NCBI GenBank assembly: GCA_005239165.1
Contig: RAPG01000005.1
Location: forward strand, 186,001 to 250,000
Length of the DNA: 64,000 nt
Reading direction: 5' to 3'
From: Allopusillimonas ginsengisoli
GTDB lineage: Bacteria > Pseudomonadota > Gammaproteobacteria > Burkholderiales > Burkholderiaceae_B
Shown: piece by piece, positions 39,070-48,114 of the stretch
Numbering within the stretch: the first letter of the stretch is position 1
Layout of the letters: the number at the start of each line of letters is the position of its first letter
The notes under the pieces: model-generated
What the model saw: the letters and a program-made list of their open reading frames with translations, nothing else
Database searches by the model: none
Told to the model about the DNA's origin: nothing
Position numbers and translations under genes: made by a program

Positions 39070-39911
39070 TCGCCCGAATGTTGTCCAGGCTGCTTTTGCC
39101 GTGTACAAGGCACCTGAATCAGAGCGCGGTCTCGCAAGCGCATCGCTGTTAGCTGACGTCCCCAGACACAGCCCGTATCCAGGCAGATTGCATCGGGCCG
39201 CATCAACAGACCCAGTGTGGACCAGTGGCCGAACACCACGGGGTCTTCCAGTTTTCGATCTGGCGCGTCATACCAGGGCATTAAATGCCCATCGTGAAAG
39301 GGGGCGCCTTTTTCCTGAAAATTCATGCGTCCCTGAGCGTCGCACATGCGCATGCGTGTGAGTGCATTGATGATGGCACGCAGTCGATCTTCGCCCTGCA
39401 AGTCGTCATGCCAGATGTCAGGCTGGTTGCCATACATGGTAGCCAGGTTTTGCTTCCAGTCATCGTGGCGCAAGGCCGCTTCAGCCTCGGCAGCCAGTGA
39501 CAGGGTTTTTTGGGTGTCCCATTGTGGTGGTACGCCTGCGTGCACCATGAGATAGCCTTCGCCATAATGCGCCAGCGGCTGGTGTCGCAGCCAGCCGATC
39601 AGCGCGTCGGCATCAGGGGCCTCGAGAATGTCTGACAGGGTGTCTGCCTTCTTTAGCCGGCCGGCGCCTGCGGCAATCGCCAGCAAATGCAGGTCATGGT
39701 TTCCGAGTATGCATACAGCACGGTCGCCCAAGGCTATGATTTTTCGCAGGGTGCCCAGGGAGTCTGGCCCGCGGTTGACCAGATCGCCGGCAAACCACAG
39801 CCTCGCGCGAGGGTCTAGCGCGATGTCGGGGTGGGTGAGCAGCGCTTCCAGGGGCTGGCAGCACCCCTGCAGGTCTCCGACGACCCAGGTATCGGGTGTG
39901 GGTGCCGTCAT
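39066..39911 (-). CDS. apaH: Symmetrical bis(5'-nucleosyl)-tetraphosphatase
   Basis: 281 residues. ApaH hydrolyses Ap4A to two ADP and also removes Np4 caps from RNA. Metallophosphatase motifs are GDLQGC, GDLVNRGPDSLG and LGNHDLHLLA near the N-terminus, then HAGVPPQWD and FGHWSTLG. It lies 61 bp after lptG on the minus strand. Confidence 0.96.
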   Translation of the reverse strand: MTAPTPDTWVVGDLQGCCQPLEALLTHPDIALDPRARLWFAGDLVNRGPDSLGTLRKIIALGDRAVCILGNHDLHLLAIAAGAGRLKKADTLSDILEAPDADALIGWLRHQPLAHYGEGYLMVHAGVPPQWDTQKTLSLAAEAEAALRHDDWKQNLATMYGNQPDIWHDDLQGEDRLRAIINALTRMRMCDAQGRMNFQEKGAPFHDGHLMPWYDAPDRKLEDPVVFGHWSTLGLLMRPDAICLDTGCVWGRQLTAMRLRDRALIQVPCTRQKQPGQHSGD

Positions 39912-39972
39912 GACGAACGGTGGTCGTGAGACCGGGGTGCATCCTGATGGGTGGCGATCTGCGGCAGGGAAC

Positions 39973-41151
39973 TCATACTGGCCTCTTGCTCCAGGGCATG
40001 CGTGTGCGGTTGATGCGACGCACGTTGTGCTGGTTTTCCATCAGAAAGAGCGCGCCCAGGGCAATGGCCAGCGCACCAATATTGGGAAGCAGCGCCGTCG
40101 TCCAGGGCGGCCACCTGCCCAGCATGCCAACGTTCAGGGCAAGCTGGTTCAGCATAAAGAACCCGACACCCAGCAAGATGCCGATAAACACCTTGCTGCC
40201 CACGCCGCCGCGCCGAGTTTGCATAAAGCCTATGGGTGCTGCGATAGTGATCATGACCAGCAGCGTAAAGGGGTACGCCATTTTGCGCCAGAGCGCGACG
40301 ACCTGTCGGTCTGTCTGCAAATGATTGGCTCGCAGATAGCTGATGTAGTCATACAGATCAAACATCGACATGCGCTCAGGGGTCAAAATGCGCGCAATCA
40401 GACGCTCGGGTGTCAGTGTGGTGGGGAGTACCCGCTGGGGCAGATCTGAAATGTGTGTGAGCGGCGCGTCGGGTGTGCGCGCATCAGCCAGCGCCGACAC
40501 CGCGCCTGCGTCGATGGCTGTCTGATGTACGTTTGTCAGCACCAGCTTGCCATCGGTGAAACGGCCTTCTTCGGCCTGCGAAAATTTCTGCAGCCGCATG
40601 TCGTCATCAAGCTCGTAAATCTTGATGTCGCCGACTGTGCCGCTAGGCTTTAGTGTCTCGATATTAATTAAGCGCGTACCACCTTTGTCGTCAGCCTCTT
40701 TGAACCAGTAACCGCTATTGAAGCGGCCGCCATCTGATTGTCCGAGCAACAGCAGCTTGGCCTCGCTGGTTTTCAGCTCGGCGGCTGGCGTGACGAATTC
40801 TGACAAGATAAATGCCATAAATACCAGCGGCAGGGTAGCCACCCAGAGCATGCGCATCAGCTTCATGCCACTGACGCCCGATACGCGCAAAATGACCAGC
40901 TCGTTGCGTTGCGCCAGACCGGCCAGCGCCAGAATTGCTCCAATCAGCAGCCCTATCGGCAGCAGATCGTACAGACGGGTGGGCAATGCCAGGGCCTGCA
41001 GGTAAAACAGATTCAGCAGTGAAAATTTGGCGCTGATCTCATCCAGCTCTTCAATGAGAGAGAAGAACGAGAACAGGCCTATCAGTGCGATTAATACAAC
41101 GGCACTGGAGCGATAAATTTCGCTGGCAAGGTAGCGGCGGGCGGTTCGCAT
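39973..41151 (-). CDS. lptG: LPS export ABC transporter permease LptG
   Basis: 392 residues. LptG is one of two permeases of the LptB2FG complex that pulls lipopolysaccharide from the inner membrane. Membrane helices lie at about 15-40, 60-85 and 95-120, a periplasmic beta-jellyroll at 125-270, and three helices at the C-terminus; GLAQRNELVILRVSGVSGMK is the coupling-helix region. Its usual partner lptF is not next to it, since mtgA lies upstream here. Confidence 0.92.
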   Translation of the reverse strand: MRTARRYLASEIYRSSAVVLIALIGLFSFFSLIEELDEISAKFSLLNLFYLQALALPTRLYDLLPIGLLIGAILALAGLAQRNELVILRVSGVSGMKLMRMLWVATLPLVFMAFILSEFVTPAAELKTSEAKLLLLGQSDGGRFNSGYWFKEADDKGGTRLINIETLKPSGTVGDIKIYELDDDMRLQKFSQAEEGRFTDGKLVLTNVHQTAIDAGAVSALADARTPDAPLTHISDLPQRVLPTTLTPERLIARILTPERMSMFDLYDYISYLRANHLQTDRQVVALWRKMAYPFTLLVMITIAAPIGFMQTRRGGVGSKVFIGILLGVGFFMLNQLALNVGMLGRWPPWTTALLPNIGALAIALGALFLMENQHNVRRINRTRMPWSKRPV

Positions 41152-41301
41152 TGAGGATGTTGGGCGCTTGTAACGTGGTTCTGTACGTGTAAAACAGCAA
41201 GATTAACACTTGCGTGGGGGCGGGCGGTGAGTAGCGCGGCGGTCTCAGCCAAAAGAAGTTGATCGGCTGTGCGTAATGAGGTGATCAGCTAAAGGGTGGA
41301 G

Positions 41302-42021
41302 TCAGGGGATTTCGACCAGTCGCATGCGATGCTGGATGGTATTGCTGCGCGACCGAAGATATGACGTATTGGAATGGGCATCATAGTAAACCGGGTTCGG
41401 CAACATGGCAGCCAGCTTTGCAGCCTGAGCGGCGCTGAGCGCGCCAGCTCCGGTCTTGAAATAATGCCTGGCAGCCGCTTCAGCACCGAATACACTGGTG
41501 CCCCATTGCGCTACATTAAGATACAGCTCAAGAATGCGTTTTTTGCTCATGACCAGCTCGATCATGTACGTCAATATAAGTTCCTGGCCTTTGCGCCAGT
41601 AAGTACGTGAGCCCGACAAGAACATGTTTTTGGCCAATTGCTGGCTGATCGTTGATCCTCCCCGCCTCTTGGCCTTGCCCTTGCTTGCCTGCCTGCGGTT
41701 GTACTCCCATGCTTTCCGTATGGCGTCCCATTCGACCCCGCCATGGTTCAGAAAGTTGGCGTCCTCGGAGGCAACCACCGCACGCTTTAAGTGATTGCTG
41801 ATCTTGTCGTAGGGCACCCACTGTTGTGTGACCCTGGCTTTTGGATCTTGCAGGCGCAGCTCGGCCTGTGCGGCATTCATGAAGGCGCTGCTTGAAGGGT
41901 TGCGCACACTGAGCCACAACACCATGACGAACAGGCCAAACTGGTACAGCAGCAGGGCGATAAAGGCCAGCAGTATGGCAAAGGCTGCGACTTTTAGTTT
42001 GTTTACCCTGCGGCGCGTCAT
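41302..42021 (-). CDS. mtgA: Monofunctional peptidoglycan glycosyltransferase
   Basis: 239 residues, one N-terminal membrane helix (about 10-33) and a GT51 domain. The catalytic Glu lies in VVASEDANFLNHGGVEW, and RGGSTISQQLAKNMFLS and KKRILELYLNVAQWG follow. It polymerises lipid II without transpeptidase activity. It starts 3 bp after the aroE stop, giving a tonB-aroE-mtgA transcript. Confidence 0.95.
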   Translation of the reverse strand: MTRRRVNKLKVAAFAILLAFIALLLYQFGLFVMVLWLSVRNPSSSAFMNAAQAELRLQDPKARVTQQWVPYDKISNHLKRAVVASEDANFLNHGGVEWDAIRKAWEYNRRQASKGKAKRRGGSTISQQLAKNMFLSGSRTYWRKGQELILTYMIELVMSKKRILELYLNVAQWGTSVFGAEAAARHYFKTGAGALSAAQAAKLAAMLPNPVYYDAHSNTSYLRSRSNTIQHRMRLVEIP

Positions 42022-42024
42022 GGC

Positions 42025-42879
42025 TTAGCCTTGCGCCAGCTGTCTGCGTACAGCGTTCAAAACGACCTGCACGTCGGGCATGACGCCATGCCAGATCAGA
42101 AAGCTGGCCGCTGCCTGAGCTACCAGCATACCCAGACCGTCGGCCGTCTGGGCCGCGCCTTCACTGGCTGCCTGACGCATGAAAGGAGTTGGCTGTGCAC
42201 CGTACATCATGTCATAGGCCAATGCGCCTGATGCGTAAATGCCTGGAGGAAGTGCTGGTGGCTTATCGCCCAGGCTGCTTGAAGTGGCGTTGATGACGAT
42301 ATCCCATGGCCCGCCAGCCTCGTCCAGCGAACCCGCGTGCAGGATGTTGCGAAACTGGCGGGCATGGGAAAGCACATGATCGCGCAGTTGATGAGCCCGG
42401 TCAGGACTGCGGTTAATAACCCGCAGTTGGGCGCAGCCCGCTTCCAACAGTGGGAAAATTACGCCTCTTGCCGCTCCGCCGGCGCCGATAAGCAACACAT
42501 TGCGATCGCGTGGCGGAAAGCCCAGGTCGCGCAGGTCGTCCAGCAGCCCGACTCCGTCGGTATTGCAGCCGTGAAGCTGGCCGTGTTCCATCCAGAGCGT
42601 GTTGACGGCACCAGCAAGCTGCGCTCTTGAACTCAGATGCTGCTGAGCGAGCTTGCAGGCTTGTTCTTTGAAGGGCACTGTAACGTTCAGGCCCCCGCCT
42701 CCCTGTGCAAAGAAGTCGTTCACCGCTTGGGCAAAGCCGTCGATGGGTGCCAGAAGCCGGTCATAAACAAGTGTCTTACCTGTCTGTTGGGCAAACGCGC
42801 CATGAATAAAAGGCGATCGGCTGTGCTCTACCGGGTTGCCGATAACAGCGTAACGGTGTGGAACGGAGGTGATAGTCAC
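42025..42879 (-). CDS. aroE: Shikimate dehydrogenase (NADP+)
   Basis: 284 residues from a GTG that overlaps the tonB stop (GTGA); an ATG 13 codons earlier is open but lies inside tonB. It reduces 3-dehydroshikimate. HSRSPFIHGAFA binds substrate, NVTVPFKEQA carries the catalytic Lys, DGVGLLDDL supplies the Asp, and the NADP loop is LIGAGGAARGVIFPL. Coupled to mtgA downstream. Confidence 0.94.
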   Translation of the reverse strand: MTITSVPHRYAVIGNPVEHSRSPFIHGAFAQQTGKTLVYDRLLAPIDGFAQAVNDFFAQGGGGLNVTVPFKEQACKLAQQHLSSRAQLAGAVNTLWMEHGQLHGCNTDGVGLLDDLRDLGFPPRDRNVLLIGAGGAARGVIFPLLEAGCAQLRVINRSPDRAHQLRDHVLSHARQFRNILHAGSLDEAGGPWDIVINATSSSLGDKPPALPPGIYASGALAYDMMYGAQPTPFMRQAASEGAAQTADGLGMLVAQAAASFLIWHGVMPDVQVVLNAVRRQLAQG

Positions 42880-43769
42880 GGGACGGCGGTTTCCAGTTTC
42901 TGGTTGATGAAATTCCATGTGCGGGTAATGACAAGCACATCTGTTTTGTCTGCAATGGGTTCAGGCAACGGTGCAAAGGGTGCGGCCAGCTGAACAATGC
43001 GTGCGGCGGCCAGATTCAGGATGGCGTGCTGCGATGGGCGGTTGATCTCTATACGCGCCAGCGAACCATCGCGCTTAATATATACCGTGAGTTGCAGGCT
43101 GCCGTATACCTTGCCCCTGGCTTCTGGCGGATAGTGTTGTGTGCCCAACAATTCAATTTTCTTGCGCCAGGCCTCCACATACTCGGCATAGTCGGCCTTG
43201 GCTGCAGAGGGCCCCAGATACAGCCGGCGAGGTTGGGCGTTGTACTGCTCGACCCGCTCTTTGATGGCGCTGATGCGTGCATTGAGTATCAGGCTTTCCT
43301 GGTTGCGGGAATCAGCCCCGGGCGTGTCGGAACGCTCAAACAGGTCAGGCTGTTTACGCTCTGCCAGTACCTGTTGCCGGGACTGCAGTTGCGTGTAAAG
43401 ACGTTGCTGCTCTTCTTCAAGCTCTTCCTGACGCTTGCGCAATGCAGCCAATACGACTTCGTCGGCAGACTGTTCTGCCGTTCGCGGCAGCGGCGAGGTG
43501 GCATAGCCGGCAGCTGCCGTGCCGCCGCCGTCAAGCTGTTTTTGAGCCAGCAACGTCGGCTGCAAAGGCGCAGCCTCGGTGTATGTGTTGACCAGTGTTA
43601 CCTCAAGCCTGCTGGGTTGCGGTGCCGGCCCGGGAGGGCTGACGAACCGCAGGGCCAGCAGTGCCGCGTGTATGGCCAGCGAAATAATGACCGCAATCGC
43701 CATGTAATCGCTGCGTTGCGTCCGGAGGTAGGCCGGATGGGCCTCCGGCAAGGCAGTGGGTGTTGGCAT
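42876..43769 (-). CDS. Energy transducer TonB-like protein
   Basis: 297 residues. There is a single membrane helix near 22-43 (MAIAVIISLAIHAALLALRF), then a long periplasmic linker with a coiled-coil part (LRKRQEELEEEQQRLYTQLQ). The C-terminal TonB fold is at about 205-290 (YPPEARGKVYGSLQLTVYI, then INRPSQHAILNLAA). No exbB/exbD are beside it. It could be a dedicated TonB or a TolA-like envelope protein; the linker lacks the usual Pro-Lys/Pro-Glu repeats. Confidence 0.85.
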   Translation of the reverse strand: MPTPTALPEAHPAYLRTQRSDYMAIAVIISLAIHAALLALRFVSPPGPAPQPSRLEVTLVNTYTEAAPLQPTLLAQKQLDGGGTAAAGYATSPLPRTAEQSADEVVLAALRKRQEELEEEQQRLYTQLQSRQQVLAERKQPDLFERSDTPGADSRNQESLILNARISAIKERVEQYNAQPRRLYLGPSAAKADYAEYVEAWRKKIELLGTQHYPPEARGKVYGSLQLTVYIKRDGSLARIEINRPSQHAILNLAAARIVQLAAPFAPLPEPIADKTDVLVITRTWNFINQKLETAVP

Positions 43770-43796
43770 GCGTCGTCACAGGACCAGAAGGCGTGC

Positions 43797-45683
43797 TCAG
43801 GCTGCTTCGACTTCGCGCAGCCTGCACTCAAGTTCAAGAGCCAGTTCATCGTAGCCCAGGATGTCCAGGGTTACGAGCTGTCCACGCTCGAGTACCGGCA
43901 AAGCGGGCACCCGCGTGACGAAGGGTGCGCAGTCGAGTCGCACCAGATCGTCGCGGATTACAGTGCCCTGGACGCTGTGCATCTCTTGTTGTTGCAGCCA
44001 GCGAATGCACCAATAACGCTCCATAGACGACTGGAAATCGCTCCAGGCCGCATACTGAGCATCAAAGCCGCCAATAATGGCGAACAAGTCTGCATCTTTG
44101 GGCTTGAACGGTGCGACCAGGCGGGCAGAAATACCATGTTCGGCTGCCGCCATGATTTGCCACTGATTTACCAGGTCTACGTAGCGGCGCAGGGGTGAAG
44201 TTGACCAGGCGTAATATGGCACGCCAATGGCTTCATGGGGCAGGGCGTGGGTAGACATGCGTACTTTGCCTGTCTGCTGTGAGCGATAAATGCCTGGCAC
44301 GCCATGCTTGGCCAATAAGCCGCCCCAGAGATTGTTGGTCAGTATCATGTACTCGGCCACCAGACGGTCAAGCGGCGCATTGCGCCGGCGCGGCACCAGC
44401 CGCACCGGCGTTTGCGGATCGTCGTAAGGGCCGTCGAGCTCGAACGAATACTCGACCCGGTTATTGTTTTCAGGCTTGCCCCGCACTACATCGCGCTGGG
44501 CAGAGAGATGTTGTGCGTAGCGCCAGAGTGGGCGCAGCCAGTCGCCATACGGAAGTTCGGCTTCGGGGTTGTTTAAAGCATCTTCGGTGACCAGGGCGTC
44601 CAGCGTATTGTGGCGAAGATTTTCTTGTATCTTTATGCGTTCGAGGCGTGTTTCTTCAGCAAGCAACTCGCCTGTGGCAAGGTTGGCCGTAACATAAAGC
44701 GACAGGCAGGGGCGCACCTGACCGGCGTCGAGTGAAAAGGTACTGATGAGTTCGCGAGGCAGCATGGGTATCTTCAGCCCCGGTATGTACACGGTGGACA
44801 TGCGTTCGCGTGCCAGCAGATCGAGATCATTGTCGCGCGCAACTGCCAGACCGGGCGCGGCAATATGAATGCCTATGCGCACCACGTCATCGCCCATCGG
44901 CGTGACCGACATGGCGTCATCGACCTCTATGGTGCTGATGTCATCAACTGAATACGCCGTAACCTCTGCCATCGGCAGCTCGTCGCCCAGGTTTGAGACG
45001 GTTACAGGCGGGTGCTCCGTGCCTTTTGGAAAGTGGGTGGAAAAGAAGCGGTGTTGGTGCAGGGCCAGAGCGTTAGGCCATGCGCCGCATTCCAGCAGCA
45101 GTCTTTCGGGCGTGGTCTGGCGCTGCTGCACGGCTGCTTCAAAGGCTTTCCATTCAAGCGTGTTTTTGTCAGGCTTATTGAGAAACGAGTTGGCAACAGC
45201 GGCGATGGGCTCTGGCAGTTTGCCGGCCACCAGCTCTTCCGTCCATTGCTGTTGCTGTTCGGCTTGCTTGCGTTTTTTTTCAATAGCGGCCAAGGCCGCC
45301 TTAAGTATGTCTGGCGGTGCGGGACGATAGCGGCCTTTGCCGCGGCGGTGAAAATACGCCGGTGCGCTGTTTAGCGCGAAAATAAGGCCGGCTTTCTCGA
45401 CGGCCGTCGGAGGATGGCCAAAGTATTCTTCGGCAAAATTTTCGGCAGCAAACTCGTCTTGTGGCGCACATTCCCACAGAAAATCGACGTCAAGGGTGGT
45501 AGCCAGGGCTTGTGCCTGCTGCAGCATCTCGGCGGGCGCCGGCTGCTCAAAACTGAACAGCACGATGGCCCTCTTGATTTTGCTGCGCTTGCCCGACGCC
45601 GACTCGACCTGCAAGGTGGAGTCGCTCTCCGAGAATATTTTTTCAGCCTTGAAGTTACCGCTGTCTTCGTAGAGAACGTACAT
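43797..45683 (-). CDS. RNB-domain exoribonuclease (RNase II/R family)
   Basis: 628 residues. The RNB catalytic domain starts near residue 245; the magnesium-binding stretch is VDDISTIEVDDAMSV, and the later MILTNNLWGGLLAKHGVPGI and PYYAWSTSPLRRYVDLVNQW regions are conserved. The N-terminal part is a diverged cold-shock-like region, and only a short C-terminal part stands where S1 would be, so this is the shorter RNase II-like form rather than full RNase R. It degrades single-stranded RNA 3' to 5'. Confidence 0.9.
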   Translation of the reverse strand: MYVLYEDSGNFKAEKIFSESDSTLQVESASGKRSKIKRAIVLFSFEQPAPAEMLQQAQALATTLDVDFLWECAPQDEFAAENFAEEYFGHPPTAVEKAGLIFALNSAPAYFHRRGKGRYRPAPPDILKAALAAIEKKRKQAEQQQQWTEELVAGKLPEPIAAVANSFLNKPDKNTLEWKAFEAAVQQRQTTPERLLLECGAWPNALALHQHRFFSTHFPKGTEHPPVTVSNLGDELPMAEVTAYSVDDISTIEVDDAMSVTPMGDDVVRIGIHIAAPGLAVARDNDLDLLARERMSTVYIPGLKIPMLPRELISTFSLDAGQVRPCLSLYVTANLATGELLAEETRLERIKIQENLRHNTLDALVTEDALNNPEAELPYGDWLRPLWRYAQHLSAQRDVVRGKPENNNRVEYSFELDGPYDDPQTPVRLVPRRRNAPLDRLVAEYMILTNNLWGGLLAKHGVPGIYRSQQTGKVRMSTHALPHEAIGVPYYAWSTSPLRRYVDLVNQWQIMAAAEHGISARLVAPFKPKDADLFAIIGGFDAQYAAWSDFQSSMERYWCIRWLQQQEMHSVQGTVIRDDLVRLDCAPFVTRVPALPVLERGQLVTLDILGYDELALELECRLREVEAA

Positions 45684-45713
45684 AATGATCCGTAGCGATA
45701 CGGGAGTGCCGTA

Positions 45714-46330
45714 TCAGGTTTTTGGGGTGGGGCCAGGCGACGCGGACCCGAGTGCAAAGTCGAGCACTTCTGGTAGCCACTGTTCGAACCCGGTCAGGCC
45801 ATGGTCGCCGCCTTCAAGAATGTGACCATGGCTGCCTGCGTACCAGTCAGCCATTTCGCGCCAGTCGAGCACTTCATCGCCTTTTGCTGCGAGAAGATAA
45901 TACCGGCCGGGGTCAGCAGGACGACTTGTGGCTATGTCTGCAAGCTCGCTGACGTACTCCGGCAAAAAACAAATGGTGCGTCAGAATGATACAGGCTGTG
46001 CTCACCCACCTGGCTTGCCAGGTCGCGAGCGGCATGAACTGCCGGGTTTAGTACGACAGCGCGGCACTTCCAGTGTTCTGCAAGGTTGTTGGCGTAATAG
46101 CCGCCCAGGGATGAGCCGATAATGGCCAGGTCGCTAGCCAGGTCGATGCCGGTTCTGGCCTGAGCCTGTTGCACCAGTTGCTTGCACAGGTCTATGGCCG
46201 CACGCGGACTGGCGGGTAGCTGAGGGCAGATCCACCGGTCTTGCAAGCCTCGTTCTTGCATGGCCTGAGCCATCAGCGTTGCCTTGTAAGACTGGGGCGA
46301 GGAGCGAAAACCGTGCAGATAAAGAATCAT
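45714..46330 (-). pseudogene. YqiA-type alpha/beta-hydrolase esterase, frameshifted as sequenced
   Basis: MILYLHGFRSSPQSYKATLM and the nucleophile elbow IIGSSLGGYYAN are typical of the YqiA/UPF0227 esterases. The frame breaks at the A6 run 45964-45969. With one more base, HSDAPFVF joins LPEYVSELADIA, and the remaining YYLLAAKGDEVLDWREM and GGDHGLTGFEQWLPEVL complete a 205-residue enzyme, the normal length. The Ser-His-Asp triad would then be whole. A sequencing deletion is more likely than decay because both halves are well conserved. Between mpl and the RNB gene. Confidence 0.87.
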
Positions 46331-46387
46331 GCTTGCCTTGTCGGAAAATAGGTGTTCATGACATGAGGGTACGGACTGCCTGTGCCA

Positions 46388-47752
46388 TCAAAGCGCATCG
46401 AGCAGCTTTTGATGTATTCCACCGAAGCTGCCATTGCTCATGACCAGGATAGTGTCACCTGGTCGTGCAGTGGTGCGGATGGCTTCTACCATTTTATCTA
46501 TATCTGCCCACGCTGTTGCGCGTTTGCCCAATGGGGCCAGCACTTGCTCTGGATTCCACCCCAGGGAGTGCTTGCCTTCTGCGGCACCGTAGCAAAATAC
46601 GAGGTCGGCTTTTTCGAGTGACGGCGGCAGGCGCGCCGCCATGGCACCGAGCTTCATGGTGTTGGAACGAGGCTCGAGTACAGCGAGGATACGACCGTCA
46701 CCCACCTGGCGGCGCAGCCCGTCGAGTGTCGTCGCAATGGCGGTGGGATGGTGTGCGAAATCATCGTAAACCTTTATGTCGCGCACCGTGCCGCGTAATT
46801 CCATACGGCGCTTCACGCCTTCAAAACACGACAGAGCCTCAATGCTGGCTTCGGAATCCACCCCTGCGTGTGCTGCCGCTGCCAGCGCTGCCAGCGCATT
46901 CATGCGATTGTGTTCGCCGGTCAGCGTCCAGCGCACTATGCCGGCAGGCTTGTCATCAAGACTGACCTCAAAATGCGAGGCGTGGTCGCCAGCGCTGGCC
47001 TGCCAGCGGCCATTTGGCCCTGTGGTCTGGACGGGAGTCCAGCAACCCCGGGCGATCACGCGATCCAGGGCGTCGGAGTCAGCAGGCCTGATGATCATGC
47101 CTTGAGAGGGAATCGTGCGCACCAAATGGTGGAACTGGGTTTCTATGGCTGCCAGGTCGGCAAAAATGTCGGCGTGATCGTATTCGAGGTTGTTCAGCAC
47201 CGCAGTGCGGGGCCGGTAATGCACGAACTTTGAGCGTTTGTCGAAGAAGGCCGTGTCGTACTCATCAGCCTCAATGACGAAGTGTCTGTTGGAGGTGTCT
47301 GGCGCGAAACGCGCCGATACTTTCAAACCGGGAGCAACGCCGCCAATCAGGAAATTTGGTTTTTTGCCGGCATAGTCCAGTATCCATGCCAGCATGGAAC
47401 TGGTCGTTGTTTTGCCGTGCGTGCCCGCGACGGCCAGCACATGCTGGCCACGCAAGACCTGCTCACCCAGCCACTGGGGCCCCGATACATAGGGCAGGCC
47501 TGCGTCCAGAATGGCCTCCATGAGGGGGTTGCCCCTGGTCACGACATTGCCGATGATGTACATATCGGCCCCCAGCCCGGTCTGGCTGGCATCAAAGCCT
47601 TCAATCAGGCGTATGCCTTGTTCTTCAAGCTGGGTGCTCATAGGGGGGTAGACACCTGCGTCGCAGCCGGTGACCGTGTGGCCGGCCGACCGGGCTATAA
47701 GAGCCAGGCCACCCATGAACGTGCCGCAGATACCAAGAATATGTAAGTGCAT
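46388..47752 (-). CDS. mpl: UDP-N-acetylmuramate:L-alanyl-gamma-D-glutamyl-meso-diaminopimelate ligase
   Basis: 454 residues. Mpl reattaches recycled murein tripeptide to UDP-MurNAc. The N-terminus MHLHILGICGTFMGGLALIA, the ATP loop AGTHGKTTTSSMLAWIL, the Lys/Glu region FVIEADEYDTAFFDKRSKFV and EHNRMNALAALAAA identify a Mur ligase of the Mpl group, and YDDFAHHPTAIATTLDGLR binds UDP-MurNAc. First gene of a long minus-strand run; upstream lies a 147-bp tandem repeat. Confidence 0.96.
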   Translation of the reverse strand: MHLHILGICGTFMGGLALIARSAGHTVTGCDAGVYPPMSTQLEEQGIRLIEGFDASQTGLGADMYIIGNVVTRGNPLMEAILDAGLPYVSGPQWLGEQVLRGQHVLAVAGTHGKTTTSSMLAWILDYAGKKPNFLIGGVAPGLKVSARFAPDTSNRHFVIEADEYDTAFFDKRSKFVHYRPRTAVLNNLEYDHADIFADLAAIETQFHHLVRTIPSQGMIIRPADSDALDRVIARGCWTPVQTTGPNGRWQASAGDHASHFEVSLDDKPAGIVRWTLTGEHNRMNALAALAAAAHAGVDSEASIEALSCFEGVKRRMELRGTVRDIKVYDDFAHHPTAIATTLDGLRRQVGDGRILAVLEPRSNTMKLGAMAARLPPSLEKADLVFCYGAAEGKHSLGWNPEQVLAPLGKRATAWADIDKMVEAIRTTARPGDTILVMSNGSFGGIHQKLLDAL

Positions 47753-47818
47753 AAGAATCCTCCGGGGGCTATTTTAGCCAGTCGGTGTCTTGCCTGTTGG
47801 GAAGAGGGACATTGCATC

Positions 47819-47965
47819 GGGCAAGCGAAGCATCTGACCGGGCAAGTGAACCATTGCACAGGCCAAGCGCACTATCGCACCGGGCCAGCGAGCCATCGCA
47901 CCGGGCAAGCGAGCCATCGCACCGGGCAAGCGAGCCATCGCACTGGGCAAAGGTGAAGCATCGCC
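47819..47965. repeat. Minisatellite: seven 21-bp tandem units between mpl and the TlpA-like gene
   Basis: Units start at 47819, 47840, 47861, 47882, 47903, 47924 and 47945. The middle copies share GGGCAAGCGAGCCATCGCA almost exactly, while the outer copies are diverged, the pattern expected of expansion from the centre. It fills much of the 362-bp gap 47753-48114, where I see no other gene. Reading frames run through it on both strands only because 21 is divisible by three. There are no spacers, so it is not a CRISPR. Confidence 0.92.
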
Positions 47966-48114
47966 CGGTAGCCGGAAGGCTTGTCGCTCGTGAACAGACG
48001 ACAGCCTTGCTCGGTACATGGCTGGCTTCTTGTACGCATCATGATGATGCAAGAGCCATTCTGGGTGGCGGTGTTATGATGGATGCGCTATTTTTCTTGC
48101 GGGTTTTTCTTGAT

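Noticed and set aside
43026-44198. 390-codon open frame on the plus strand
   Set aside because: It overlaps tonB and the RNB ribonuclease on the other strand, both well supported; no ribosome site or recognisable motif.
47819-47965. CRISPR array
   Set aside because: Units are contiguous with no spacers, and no cas genes are present.
47774-48052. Minus-strand frame with ARLPGAM heptads
   Set aside because: Same array read on the other strand; no start signals and no known family.
47785-48114. N-terminal extension of the TlpA-like protein through the tandem repeat
   Set aside because: The twin-arginine signal at MKRRDFLRQ must be N-terminal; the open frame exists only because the 21-bp unit is divisible by three.
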